Positions 24,380 to 34,979 of a stretch of 64,000 nt of DNA are shown one piece after another. The notes below the pieces were generated by a model that was not told the origin of the DNA, did not search any database, and worked only from the letters and a program-made list of their open reading frames with translations. Position numbers and translations under genes: made by a program. Each line of letters starts with the position of its first letter. Within the stretch, counting starts at the first letter, position 1. The stretch is from Syncephalastrum monosporum B8922 (Eukaryota > Mucoromycota > Mucoromycetes > Mucorales > Syncephalastraceae), in NCBI GenBank assembly GCA_000697355.1, contig JNEN01001282.1, positions 124,001 to 188,000 on the forward strand. The letters are read 5' to 3'.

Positions 24380-25922
24380 CTAGGCTTCTTCGTCGCTGCT
24401 CACCAAATCTATATGAAATTAGGGCAGAGTCAGTACATCTGTAACTGAGCCAAAGTACCCTCCTACACATACCAATTACGTCGTCATCGGGTATGACGAT
24501 TGGGTTCAGATGCGCGCGAATGCGAGAGATCGTGCGTTGCAATTGTTCCTGCAAGCGATCGTCACTGTCTATCATATCCTGAGCCGGGGTTGGTGCAGCA
24601 GGGCCTAAAGCAAGCGTGTCAAGTTGCTCCTCGACGGGTGACCCCGCATCGGTGATGTCGTCACCTTCCTCTCCAGAAAGCTCGACAACGTCTGGGCTAT
24701 GCTCGACAAATTCTGTGACTTCTTGCTGTTGAGACGACTCCTGTGAATCTGGTTCTTTTATGTCTTCGCCAGAGTCATGGTGAAGATGCATATCATCATT
24801 TGGTGCTGATTCGTCATCTGATACGGGTTGTGAAATGTCTTCAGATGGATCGTGGTCTAAAAATCCAGCTAGGCGCTGTGCACGCATCGGTCGAGCCACC
24901 TTCCTTTGTCTCTCGTGATACGTATTTTCGGCGAACATTTCTAGCGCATCGAGAGGCCCGCTAATCGTATTCGGTAATGCAGTGGACGAACCATCGTCGT
25001 TGGAGGAAGGTGAACTTCGCCTTCGTTTCCGTTGTCCGTCGCTTAAGCCATTTTGGGAGCTGTCTTCACCCCGCTGTTCAAGTTGATGTTGTAATTGTGC
25101 TAGTTTCATGTCCTTCCGCCTGAGCTCTTGCTCAGCTTTCAATGATCGCTTCTTGTATGATTCCAGTTCGGTAGCCATTGATCTCATTTTCCTTTGGTTG
25201 GTTTCTGCTTTTTTCGATGCTTGTCGTAGCTCTCTATATACAAGGTGAAAAATGAATCAGGAACAAAATAACGTAACATGACACGGCGCAACATACAGTG
25301 ATTGTCTTTCCATCGCTTCAAGCAAATTGCTATTGATCTGGCGTAGATCTTTTCGGTTCAGAGCTTTCCACTTTTCACGTATTGCCCTGTGTTTTGATTC
25401 GAACATTTCTTCTGTGGCCAGTCGAACACTGTTATGTCCGTAGCTGAGTAAGTAAAAATCCGGTATATTGGGACAATTGTGAGAACATGGCAAAAGTAAC
25501 ATACCTATTCACAAGCTCCAACTTTCGAATTCGCATATTGGCTCTCTCCAAGTCAGTACTCGCCACACTAAGAGTGTTCTTCCAATCCTCGATTCTCTTT
25601 TCGAGCTGTTCCATGTTCTTCCGATCGGCCTCTGTTAACGAATGGGTACCATTGGGAGCCAAACTAGAATCGTTGTCGGTATACAAGCGCACCATTCTCT
25701 CAACAGGACTCTTGCATGTTGGACAGGTCTTTGTACGCATGTCGTCACGGTTCACCCACGACATAACGCTACATTTGAAAGAATCGCATAAACAGACCAC
25801 TCAGAACAATCGACTGTAAAGAGCAAAGCAACTCACCACATGGTATGGTATACATGACCACACAGTAAGGCAGTCAGAATATTGCCGTTACTGTAAGGCT
25901 CCATGCAAATCGGACAGCCCAT
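24380..25922 (-). CDS. TRAIP-like RING E3 ligase with coiled coil and SUMO-interacting motifs
   Basis: Probable nuclear ubiquitin ligase. Five exons: 25922-25837, 25768-25505, 25443-25297, 25233-24473, 24408-24380; 428 residues. A C3H2C3 RING occupies residues 3-47: CPIC, then CGHVYHTMC, then CPTC. RMVRLYTD follows, as in TRAIP-type proteins, then a long coiled coil (about 70-205) and an acidic, disordered C-terminus. Two hydrophobic-acidic patches there, VVELSGEEGDD and VIDLVSSDEEA (the last residues), match SUMO-interacting motifs. TRAIP acts on stalled replisomes with the same RING-plus-coiled-coil layout; the orthology is inference since only the layout and RING resemble it. The combination of RING and SIMs would also suit a SUMO-targeted ligase. 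The start at 25922 puts the first Cys at residue 3; an upstream non-coding exon is possible (CAG just before the ATG). Confidence 0.72.
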
Positions 25923-26166
25923 ACTGGCAACGATTAGGAGGTTCGTAAAAAAATGAGAATAAGAGAGTTACAAACTTTTTTTTTCTTTTCTGGTTGGTAC
26001 TCATGCGACAACAAATCACATCCCGACATTAATTCCCATTTGGCCATCCCGAAATGCGATACTTGGTTACATACCCTGTCAGATATGAAATGGCTAATGA
26101 TACACATATATTTGTAAACAAGAAAGAAAGAAAGAGAAAAAAGTATGATACATGCGATGAGTCTAG

Positions 26167-27566
26167 TTATTGCTTCTTAGCGGCAAGTTCCTGGTGTACC
26201 CGGCCCGTAGGGAAAGTGTAGTCCTCGATCGACTCGCGCTTCATCTGGATGCTGTAGCCGGGAGCCAGCGGGGCGAGGTAGCGGCCCTTGGCCATGACGC
26301 AAGGCTCCAAGAAGTGCTCGTGAAGATGGTCCACGTATTCGAGGACGCGGCCCTCGGTGGTCGCAGACACGCAGATATAGTCGATGAGGGAGAGATGCTG
26401 GACGTACTCGCAAAGACCGACACCACCGGCGTGCGGGCAGACGGGGATATTGAACTTCTTGGCCATCAGAAGAATAGCGAGAACCTCGTTAACACCAGCG
26501 ACACGGCAAGCATCGATCTGACAGAAATCGATGGCCTGAGCCTGGAAGAGCTGCTTGAAGATGATACGGTTCTGGATGTGCTCGCCGGTGGCGACACGAG
26601 TGCGGGGATACAGGGCTTTGCGGATGGTAGCGTGGCCAAGGACATCATCGGGAGAGGTGGGCTCCTCAATGAAGAGGGGCTTGAAGGCCAGCAGATCCTC
26701 CATCCACGAGATAGCCTCGTTCACCTCCCAGACCTGGTTGGCATCCATCATGAGCACGCAGTCGTCACCAATCTCTTCACGGATCAGAGCCGCGCGGCGG
26801 ATATCTTGCTGGCGGTCACCGCCCACCTTTTGCTTGAAGTAGGTGAAGCCCTGAGCCTTAGCTTCCTGACACAGTCTTCGGACCTTGTCATCGCTGTAAC
26901 CTAAAAGAAGAGAGCGTGTGTTAATCCCCCAAATCGTTCCATTTTCCCAGCCCAAAGGATCGGTCATGGCTCAGACTTACCCAACCAGCCGGCAGAGGTG
27001 GTATAAGCCGGGTATCCCTTCTCGCGCATCTCCTGCTCGCGCTGAGCCTTGGTCGCCGCATTCTTGGAAAGCATCTCGATAGCCTCTTCGGGGGTAACGG
27101 CGTCGGTGATATAACGGAAGTCTATGCAGCGGACAAACTCCTCGGGGGTCATGTCGACAATGAGTTTCCAGAGCGGCTTGCCCTCGGCCTTGGCCCAAAG
27201 ATCCCAGATCGCGTTAATGACGGCACCGGTCGCGAGATGAATAGCGCCCTTCTCGGGGCCAATCCAGCGCAGCTGGCTGTCGCCTGTGCAGATACGGTGG
27301 GTAGCGCACATATCAGCAGCGAGGTCGCTCAGCTTCTGGCCAACGAACTTGACGGAGAGCGCCTCGATGGCAGAGCAGCACACCTCGGTACCACGACCGC
27401 AGGTGAAGGTCATACCGTGACCCTCGATGCCCGCGTCTGTGTAAAAGATGACATAAGCGGCAGAGTAGTCAGGGTCCTTGTTCATGGCGTCCGAGCCGTC
27501 CAGGTGGAGCGAGGTCGGGAAGCGGATGTCACGGACTTCGTACTTGGTGATAGTGCAATCCTTCAT
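26167..27566 (-). CDS. ENOSF1: L-fuconate dehydratase, enolase superfamily (ENOSF1-like)
   Basis: Dehydrates L-fuconate to 2-keto-3-deoxy-L-fuconate in L-fucose breakdown. Two exons: 27566-26981 and 26900-26167; 439 residues, near the 443 of human ENOSF1. The N-terminal capping domain begins ITKYEVRDIRFPTSLHLDGSD, a close match to the family start. The barrel has the catalytic YFKQKVG (KxK), metal ligands in MMDANQ, FIEEPTSPDD and ATGEH, and the His of PVCPHAGGVGLCEY. All expected active-site residues are visible, so activity is likely. The promoter has a clear TATA box at 27638-27645, 72 bases before the ATG, and is shared with a divergent orphan gene. Fucose is a known constituent of mucoralean wall polymers, which may be the source of substrate (inference). 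Confidence 0.93.
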
Positions 27567-27637
27567 GGTGGATGGTATTGAAGAGGCAGAGAGGAAAGGA
27601 AAAGATGTGTGTGAACGAGGTTTCCGCTTGATGGCTT

Positions 27638-27645
27638 TATTTATA
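27638..27645 (-). promoter_or_regulatory. TATA box of ENOSF1-like gene
   Basis: TATAAATA on the minus strand, 72 bases upstream of the start codon; exact consensus and plausible spacing with a short leader. Confidence 0.6.
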
Positions 27646-27999
27646 TTCCTGGGAAGTTCCAGCGGGAACCCAAACCAGGTCGCCTTTAGGGCGATCAGGC
27701 ACGCAGGTCTTGTAATGCTTCACGGGAAAAAGAAAAAAAGGCCCTTTGATTTCGGGGTTTTTGAGGAGAAGCGAAATTCCCTTTATCCCGGGCCTGTCTG
27801 CCGTCACCTCCAACACACTCCACCCGTCCCGCTCCCCCCGCAAATGATGCAGCCCATTCTCTCTCACATCTCAGCGGCAGACGCATTTAGACCGAATCAC
27901 AAAGACCCAGATTTTTTTTTATCTTCTTTTCTCTTACCACCTGTTGCCAGCCAACCTTCTGTTGTCAGACAGAGACAATGAGTCCATATCCCATGATAA

Positions 28000-28007
28000 T
28001 ATAAATA
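28000..28007 (+). promoter_or_regulatory. TATA box of the orphan gene at 28166
   Basis: TATAAATA on the plus strand, 159 bases before the ATG, followed by a long pyrimidine-rich leader. Confidence 0.5.
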
Positions 28008-28165
28008 CAAGCCCAAAAAGCTTATCGAGATCCTACTTCTTGTTTCTTCACGGTCGCAACTACTTTTTCTTTTAGCAACTATAACAGCGCCCGCTACTCT
28101 TACATACTCCGGGCTTTCGTCTGTCGGTGTACTTTATTTTCCTTTTTTACTTCTAATTTCCCCGT

Positions 28166-28676
28166 ATGGCGTATAACAACTGGTCCGCGCGTGCACAGTC
28201 TGTCTCGCTCATGCGCTGGTACAACCTGACCGCCCTTGTCAAGTATCTCCATTCTTTGCAAGACTTTATCACCCGCACGGTTGGAAAGCTTCCCGAGTCC
28301 TACGCTCCTGTCCTGGATCCCTCAACGTGCCCCGCTTCACAACACACTCGGTTTCCGGCCGATGCCTTATATGTTTGTGAGGGCATAGGTGCTGTTTACG
28401 GCCCGTTATCAGGTACCTTGTATTTAAAAATAACTATAACTATGCTCATGCCATTACGTCAAAGTCCTTGAGCTCGCACGATCTACGGTTCTGCATGAAA
28501 ATAGATTACAGCGAAGATACCCATTTGGAAACACACAAGGTGAAGTCGAGCTTTATATACTAGAGATGATCGGGTCACTTCTTGTGGCTATTGAGCACTT
28601 GGACGATAAGGTGGATCGGCAAACTTTTGAAGAACGCTACGACTTGCAGTGGAACGATGAACAGATGAAATCATAG
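28166..28676 (+). CDS. Unrecognised 152-residue protein
   Basis: Two exons, 28166-28412 and 28465-28676, joined across a 52-base intron in phase. I do not recognise the family. The predicted protein is mostly helical, without signal peptide, membrane span or repeats: an N-terminal amphipathic part (LMRWYNLTALVKYLHSLQDFI), a central segment with two Cys (CPASQ, YVCEGIGAVYGP), and an acidic C-terminal part (LLVAIEHLDDKVDRQTFEERY). The intron with good splice sites, the TATA box and the CT-rich leader argue that it is a real gene. Its head-to-head arrangement with the L-fuconate dehydratase gene suggests possible shared regulation, no more. It is convergent with the next gene, 128 bases between stops. 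Confidence 0.75.
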
Positions 28677-28804
28677 TAGTCATCCATGACAAAGTGCATA
28701 CATACATATGTACATTAATTATATAGACACATCATATTTGCTTTTTAACTCAACCGGTAGATGCAAGGATATATTCTGTAGACTAAATACAATTTGATGA
28801 TGGA

Positions 28805-30601
28805 TTACAGAAGTCGAGCGCTGCAGCTCAGTCCATAGTGATCTGCTGACGAGTGGGGTAGCGTTAACAGCGCGCTCACGCATAAATACATCTTGTATGA
28901 ACTTTACCTGACACCTGGGAGAAAGCAATGTGCTCACGTTCCTCCTCTGTGAGTCGATCGTTGCTTCGTACAAAAAAGGGCTCTACTCGAGCGTTTTCGA
29001 TCTGTAAAGACGGCCTAGAAGGGTCCCACAGGATACGGTCGATGCTCTTCGCTGTCATCACCTGGTGTGAATCGGTCAGGACTGTTTCAGCTGGCTGAGG
29101 CTGTCCGTCAGCATCCTTTACAATGTCTCCAAACGTGACTGGATGATGGTTGTAAGCGTCATAAACAGCGTCGGCGAGCTTGATATGCCAATCGTCCTCG
29201 TGTACGGACTCCGAGACCAAACCGTCGGATTTCTCGAGGCCGGACCCGCTAAGTACGTTCAGCATCATCTGATATTCTTCTGAACTTTCACTGGAGGGTT
29301 CGGATATATCATCACCATGGACGGCTGCATCTACGTTCAAGTCGCCCATCAGAACTATCGGGTAGGAATCGTCTTTGGCCGTATCACGTATGAATTCATG
29401 CAGCTGTGCAAACTGGCTTATCCGAATAGCAACATCGTCAGGGGTCGGGATCCTTTCATAGGACGCCTGGTTGTGGGTGGTATAAAGATGCATGGCGTGC
29501 GTGGCGTTCAGGTCGATTAGGGCATGAAGGGCACCCTTGTGAGAGAGCCTAAGAAAAAGCATGAATAAATGATGCGCGCTGCCGCCCATGTGGGATATGG
29601 TGACATTACCAGTCGCTATGGATACCGCGAGGGTACTGGATGATATTCGATTCCCGGATGTTGAACCTTGAAAGGATCAACAAACCGCCGTCGACGCCAA
29701 AATCCCAGGGGTACTTTCGAGGTGATTCGACGTGATGATTGAATCCCAAATTGCGCGCTTCCTGGATGAGCTTGTCTTTCCTGCGGTTGGCAAAAGCAAA
29801 CGATTCCTGAAAGGCAATGATATCGTATTGTGGCAAGATGTATTGTATAATGTAGTCCAGGCGTTCGGTTTTGTAATCGGACCAATTGTTAGTGACACCG
29901 GGGGGACGCATGAAGATGTTGAGGGTCAGAAGGCGGGCGTGTGTATCGGTCACTTTGTCAGGGACGACGGGCGGCGAGAGGGGAGCAGGCGAGAAGAAGA
30001 CAGAGAAGAAGAGGAGGATGGAGAAGAGCACGAGGCACAGGAAAGAGAGGCAGATGAGACAGGCGCGGAAACGGGCGACCCATGGCGGGAGAGTGAGGCG
30101 GGGCAGCGACGGGCATTTGGAGAGGAAGGCGTAATAGTAGTAAGAGCAGCAGGTGGACGGGTAGGCTGAGGAGGCAAAGGAGTCGATGGATGAGGAAGAA
30201 AGGGAGTCGGTGGTGGGTGCACGCGAGCGCGAGCGGCGGATGGAGATCGTTGGAAGGTAAATGGCCTGGTGAGGGCGGAAGCGGGGGATCTGACGCAACC
30301 AATTGTAGGCTCGCCCCACAAAGGTCTTGGCAGGCGGATACAACTCATACGGCGGTGGCGCCGAGTCCGTGCTCACCACGCTCTCTTGAGAGTACCCTCG
30401 CGACAGTAGCCGTGTTTGACCGCCGCCCCGACCACGCACATTCACATTTACAGACCCTTCCGTTGTTGTCGTGTCGTCTGAATTGTACCCATTCCCGTCT
30501 TCCGGCACACCAGTCTGCCCATGTCCTGCTTCAACATCGTCGTCATTGTCTCGGTATGGTACTGTAAATTCTTCCTGGTGGTCTGATATGGAGTTACTCA
30601 T
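28805..30601 (-). CDS. Membrane-anchored neutral sphingomyelinase-like phosphodiesterase
   Basis: Endonuclease/exonuclease/phosphatase-fold enzyme, probably cleaving sphingomyelin-like or inositol phosphosphingolipids. Three exons: 30601-29610, 29548-28908, 28845-28805; 557 residues. Residues 1-179 are a disordered, Ser-rich region predicted cytosolic, with a PPPY motif (residues 82-85) that could bind WW-domain ubiquitin ligases. One membrane span lies at 180-203. The catalytic domain follows: LLTLNIF, AFQES (metal-binding Glu), DGGLLILSR, TTHNQAS, LMGDLNVDA (catalytic Asp-Leu-Asn) and the terminal SADHYGL, whose Asp-His pair is completed only by splicing in the 41-base last exon. nSMase2 and fungal Isc1 are the nearest functional relatives; the substrate is not settled by sequence. 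Confidence 0.85.
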
Positions 30602-31656
30602 ATTAGAGACGCAAGAAAAGAGGTGTGCAAAGCGTGTAAAAACAAAAAGATTGAAAAGAGAAGTGGAGAAGGGAATTCAAGCGATCGGCCCGTATGCCGG
30701 GCAGCGGGGCTGCGTTTCCCATACGAGGTTTCCATATGAGGTTTCCATATGAGGTTTCCATTTTGGTCAGAACCCCACCCAGCTCCACTGTGCAGAGTAC
30801 CTGTCGTACGTACACCTGTACTCTGCCTTAGGGTCTACTTACAATATGTATGCCTTATGAGACATATGGTCCTTGTCTTTCGAGTACACTTAACATATAA
30901 CTGCCCATATCACGAGTGCGAAATGAACAAGCCTTGGTAAGTCTATCATATCAAACTATCCTAATTCATAACGAGCCGTGAACTACATTTCACTTTTCCT
31001 ACATACCTAAGCGGTCGAGACTGGAGCCGCTAACGTACGCTCATGGGGCGCTGTCTCTCGCTTACCTGAAGCTGATTGCACTTGTGACTCGCTGTAATAC
31101 ATTACCCAGTTACAAAACATTTACCGGCAGGCCGTGGAGCAGACATTTGGTGCGCTGGCAATGTCATTGAGGAAAGTTTCCACGGTGATATCAACCACAT
31201 ACGGACCATCTAGGCTAGTGGGACGCAGATGGAGGAGAATACAAATGAAGAGGAGATAAAAAAAAAAGGCAGCACGTCAACATACAGAGGAAGAACGTTA
31301 ATGTCGTTCAAGACCATATGGTCTTAACGCGACAACTTACTATTACGCCCACTGGTGCGATTCGTTGCCAGAAAAGACTTTGACAGAGTAAAGAAATTGG
31401 ATTTTATGCAGTTACATGAGTTGCGTCTGCCGATGGGAAAAAGAGTCCTTATGGAAAACGGATTGATGCCATGTGTGTTCTGCTGAAATGTTGATGATTC
31501 GACACCTGCGTCGTGTGCAGAGTTAAAGGTAGTTACGAGACAAGATTTGCTTTATTATATCGATCCAAATTTTTCCAGTCTGTGCTTCATGCATGAATCT
31601 ATACAGCCAAGTGTACATAATACTCGTAATTATCAGATATAGGATGTGACATTTGT
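30602..31656. other. Intergenic: phosphodiesterase promoter and BolA 3' flank
   Basis: Contains three direct 13-base repeats at 30721-30759 and otherwise AT-rich DNA without recognised genes. Confidence 0.5.
30721..30759. repeat. Three tandem 13-base repeats upstream of the sphingomyelinase-like gene
   Basis: Unit ATAYGAGGTTTCC repeated three times head to tail with one mismatch (C/T at position 4), 120-158 bases upstream of the start codon of the minus-strand gene. Spacing of 13 bases is not one helical turn. Could be a binding-site array or a slippage product. Confidence 0.8.
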
Positions 31657-32146
31657 CTATGATGAAGCTTTTTCCATCTCTGCTTGCGTCTTTGTCCTGA
31701 GAGAGAGCGCGTGAAGGCCAGCCTCCAGCTCGGGGGCCAGCAAGTCGTAAATCATCCGGTGTCGTTTCATCAAAGGCTGGTCATTCACCAAAGTCAGTAT
31801 ACCAAGAAATTATCAAAACAGTCATGCAGCTCTCACCTTGCCCGCGAACTCTTCAGACACTACAGTAACCCTACATTCGCGCGGTACTCCAATTATTAAG
31901 TTGCTTTAGGAGAGATAGCCAAAGTACAGACCGAAAGTGTGTCTCTGGATTGGTATTGCCGCGCATAGGAGCGTGGTGCGCGTGCAAGTGTGATTCGTTT
32001 ATAATTTCGAGAAACGAAGGATGCAAGCTTTCATTGATCTGTAGACAGCCATTCCTACCGTAAGCTCCTTGTCAGCTGAACCATCTTTGATCTACCTTAT
32101 TTTCAATAGAAGTATAAGTTGGGCCTTTGTCAGAAGAAGTCGCCAT
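31657..32146 (-). CDS. BOL1: BolA-family protein (BOLA1/Bol1 type)
   Basis: Small partner of monothiol glutaredoxins in iron-sulfur cluster handling. Four exons: 32146-32096, 32038-31932, 31870-31837, 31776-31657; 103 residues. The BolA fold is complete: LHPSFLEIINESHLHAHHAPM carries the conserved His region, ETHFRVTVVSEEF is the central strand and helix, and KRHRMIYDLLAPEL has the invariant RHR. GLHALSLRTKT ends the domain, as in mitochondrial BOLA1 proteins. No typical mitochondrial presequence is seen in the short N-terminus (about 15 residues), so location is open. Exon 2 ends with a less common GTCTGT donor, chosen because it alone restores the ETHFRV motif in frame. Confidence 0.9.
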
Positions 32147-32492
32147 TGTCAAAAGCAAAGAAAAACGCGACCAATTGCATCAAACAAATTTTACTTTCTA
32201 ATCAAACTTGCCCCGACGTCCTTTACGTATTGCAACCGTACAGTCAAAGTACCTTACTGTACATGGACTTTTTACTGCATATTCTAGGATTTGAGAGGAA
32301 AGCTATGTATGTGTATGCCAATATGCATTAGTCTGTCAAAGGAGTGGATGAATGCCAAAAACAGCATATTCTTGCCAAACAAACGAAAAGATATTCAGTC
32401 ATTATCAAAGCATGCACGCACTGAGTTTCCACACATATCAGCATGTCTGTCTATATATCATATTTACAATGAGAAAATGGACATGAAATAAA
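32147..32492. other. Intergenic: BolA promoter and receptor 3' flank
   Basis: Short AT-rich spacer between two same-strand genes; frames here have no recognised content. Confidence 0.5.
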
Positions 32493-34771
32493 TCAAAATG
32501 CACGGATGAAGGGGTTATCTTCTTGCGAATACTTGCGCTCGCGCGATCCTTTGTCAGCACGATCGTCGATGGGCGTGTCTTCCAGGGTTGACTCGGGAAC
32601 CACTTCTAGCGCAGGCTCTGAAAAAGCGCCAGACAAAGCTCGGGATCTCCGATCAGGATATTGATCTGCTGCGGTTGGCATGGCAGTGTCTTGTCGATCT
32701 TGGTCTCCCGAACTTCCTTGCTGCTGGTTCCGTCGCCACCGACGGATGCTCTTGGAACTACGTGCCACACGTTCACGGACACTTTCGAAAGAGTCGCCTC
32801 TGCGTGTGAGCCACTGGGACACTACCGAAGGTGACTCAGGCTCGTTCAGTTCAAGCCAGCTGCTGTCATTATTGCTACTCTTGTTGCTGACGTTCTGTCG
32901 GCAGTGGCTCGCATCGCTTGACTTCCGATGCCACTGCTGCGGGACGCCATCAATAGCTATTTCTGCCATATCATCATCGTCCTCGTCAGCTTCGAGAACG
33001 CGCCAAGGAACGACTGCGTCCAAGTCATCCACAGAAACAGCCGTGAAAGGAGGCGGCGAACAAGGCATAGTGCTAACGTCAGACGGAAACCTCTCCCGAC
33101 TAGCCATGCTGTGGGATATTGGATCGACATAGGGTGTTTCACCAATGAGGTAAGCGGTTGGGGACCCGAGGAACGAAGGTGAGTCAGGTCCGTTGAAGTT
33201 GTGGTACTGGCTCTCTTGACTCGGGCGTACCGTTGTTTCACTCATTTCCTGTTGTTGCTGTCCGCGCCGCTCATCTGATGCTCGACTATGCAGATGTTGG
33301 CTAACCGTGAGCAGCTCTTGTGCTTGCGGCGGATGTTGCTGCTGTGATGAGAGGTGCTCCTTTGACCAGAACCTTCTCACTACCCAACGTAGTACTTGAC
33401 TGTCGTTTGGCTTATCCCTTGGTGACAATGGAGCAAGCGAAACAGTGGTGTTCGTCCTTGGCATAACATAGTCAAGTGCTCCGTTGTCTGCATAGGTTTT
33501 GTATGTACGGGCATCCATTTGACTCATTTGACTCATTTGACTATGCTGCGATATTGTACGGGAAAGCGCATCGCTGTCTCCGTAGCGCTCTATCAAGTCT
33601 CTGCAAACAGCTATACTAAATATACAAAGATATTGTCTTTAGTTCGCTTACTTTTTTAGCTGCTTAAATGTGCTGGCAAAGGCAGGGTCGATCAAGAATG
33701 CGATGAGGTTGAAGAACCCAGGAAGTGCTTTGGTCGTGACACCCCAAATGTTGAGTGCATAGCTTGCCCTGTGACTATATAAGCATGCGTCACGGAGCGT
33801 ATTTAAGCGTAGATACCTACTCCATGGTAGTAAATAGATAAATCTCGGATACAATAAATCCAAGCTGGGTGAGGAGTGGTGTCATTGGATACATGATGAT
33901 ACGTCGTACAACATGGTTGACTATGCTTCCAGAAATGGCGCCCTTGTTGGCAAAGGAGTGCTGCTCATGTTTAGTGATCTTGAGCTTAATTAAGACCGCA
34001 CAGACGACAAATGCACAATAAGAGCAGCAAAGTATTTGAGGAGCAATATAAGTGCCAATCTCCCATGATTGTGCCATACTTGTGTACGATGCTAATAGTG
34101 CCATATGAGGATCTTCACATTTTCTTTACTGTGCAACTTACGCGTGTACCAGCATACACCTTGCGCTTGGTCAAAGCCCAAGCTTTGAGTCGAAAATGGG
34201 ATGACGGCAAGAAGCACTGAAAGGAAAAAGGATGCGCCATAATACCTACAGTCCTTGAATATTAATGTATTGATCGTACGTGATCTGCGGCTTTGTTTAT
34301 ACCACTTTTCAAATACGGGGTTATAGTATCGACTTTGTAAAAATAACCACTGAAGGTTGAATGCTATTGCCTATATAGGAGGTATCCAGCATCAGTTACT
34401 ACGTAACGACTTTATATCATGGTTTAGCAACGGACAATACATACCACCGTTAAAAATAGGTATTGGTTGCTGAGCCATATGACCATAAAGGCAACTACTT
34501 GGCAACCGACACCTTCGCTGTCTGTGTAGGAATACACAACGAGTGAGCACGACGATATTAAATCCGTAAGCGAGACAGCGGCGGTCAGACGCAAGGATAC
34601 TCGGTCGACAAGCCTCCGATCATAAAGTCGCATGGCGAAAAGGATGAGCAGGACTGCCAAGGCCGAAGCCATTGAAACTATGCTTGCTGCAACGTTGATA
34701 GTCTGCAGGGAGGAGAGTTGCCATTCTTCGTGGAAACGCAAGTCGGGAATGCTGTCGGCGATAGCTGCCAT
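32493..34771 (-). CDS. Seven-transmembrane receptor (cAMP-receptor/Git3-like GPCR)
   Basis: Predicted plasma-membrane receptor signalling through heterotrimeric G proteins; ligand unknown. Five exons: 34771-34445, 34370-34142, 34091-33821, 33774-33652, 33600-32493; 685 residues. Hydrophobic segments fit seven helices in residues 25-315: VAASIVSMASALAVLLILF, RLTAAVSLTDLISSCSLVV, the segment after GVGCQVVAFMVIWLS, AIAFNLQWLFL, FFLSVLLAVIPF, APQILCCSYCAFVVCAVLI, the segment MTPLLTQLGFIVSEIYLFT, and ALPGFFNLIAFLIDPAF. Cys in GVGCQVV and GVCWYTP could form the usual extracellular disulphide. The C-terminal tail, about 370 residues, is Ser-rich, acidic and disordered, with three tandem SQM repeats, fitting phosphorylation control. 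The helix 4-5 loop reads correctly only with the acceptor at 34092. Related receptors of this type expanded in early-diverging fungi. Confidence 0.85.
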
Positions 34772-34958
34772 GAGTATGAAGAGCAGTTTCTCGTCTGGAA
34801 GAAAGCAAAGGGTAAAGGGTAAAAAATAGCAGCAGGGAAAGAAAGAAAGAGAAAACTACCCAAGTAATTACTCGCTTATTCTATATCACAAGTGTGAACA
34901 CCTGCGTATACTAATAAAGAAGAAATAATAAAAAAAAAAGGCAGGGGCGAGGTCTCTC

Positions 34959-34979
34959 TTTTTTTTTTTTTTTTTTTTT
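34959..34979. repeat. Poly-T tract
   Basis: Twenty-one consecutive T on the plus strand in the upstream region of the receptor gene. No flanking target-site duplication or retrocopy was found, so it is probably simple-sequence DNA. Confidence 0.8.

Larger units (their letters stand above)
27567..28165. other. Bidirectional promoter, ENOSF1 / orphan gene
   Basis: About 600 bases with a TATAAATA box facing each way (27638-27645 minus, 28000-28007 plus) and a CT-rich leader before 28166. A run of T and C at 27900-27940 lies between them. Confidence 0.6.

Noticed and set aside
26170..26904. 244-codon open frame on the plus strand
   Set aside because: It is exactly antisense to the ENOSF1-like exon 2 and its composition is that of a complementary shadow of biased codons.
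34959..34979. T21 tract as a possible retroelement tail
   Set aside because: No target-site duplication, retrocopy or element body found on either side.
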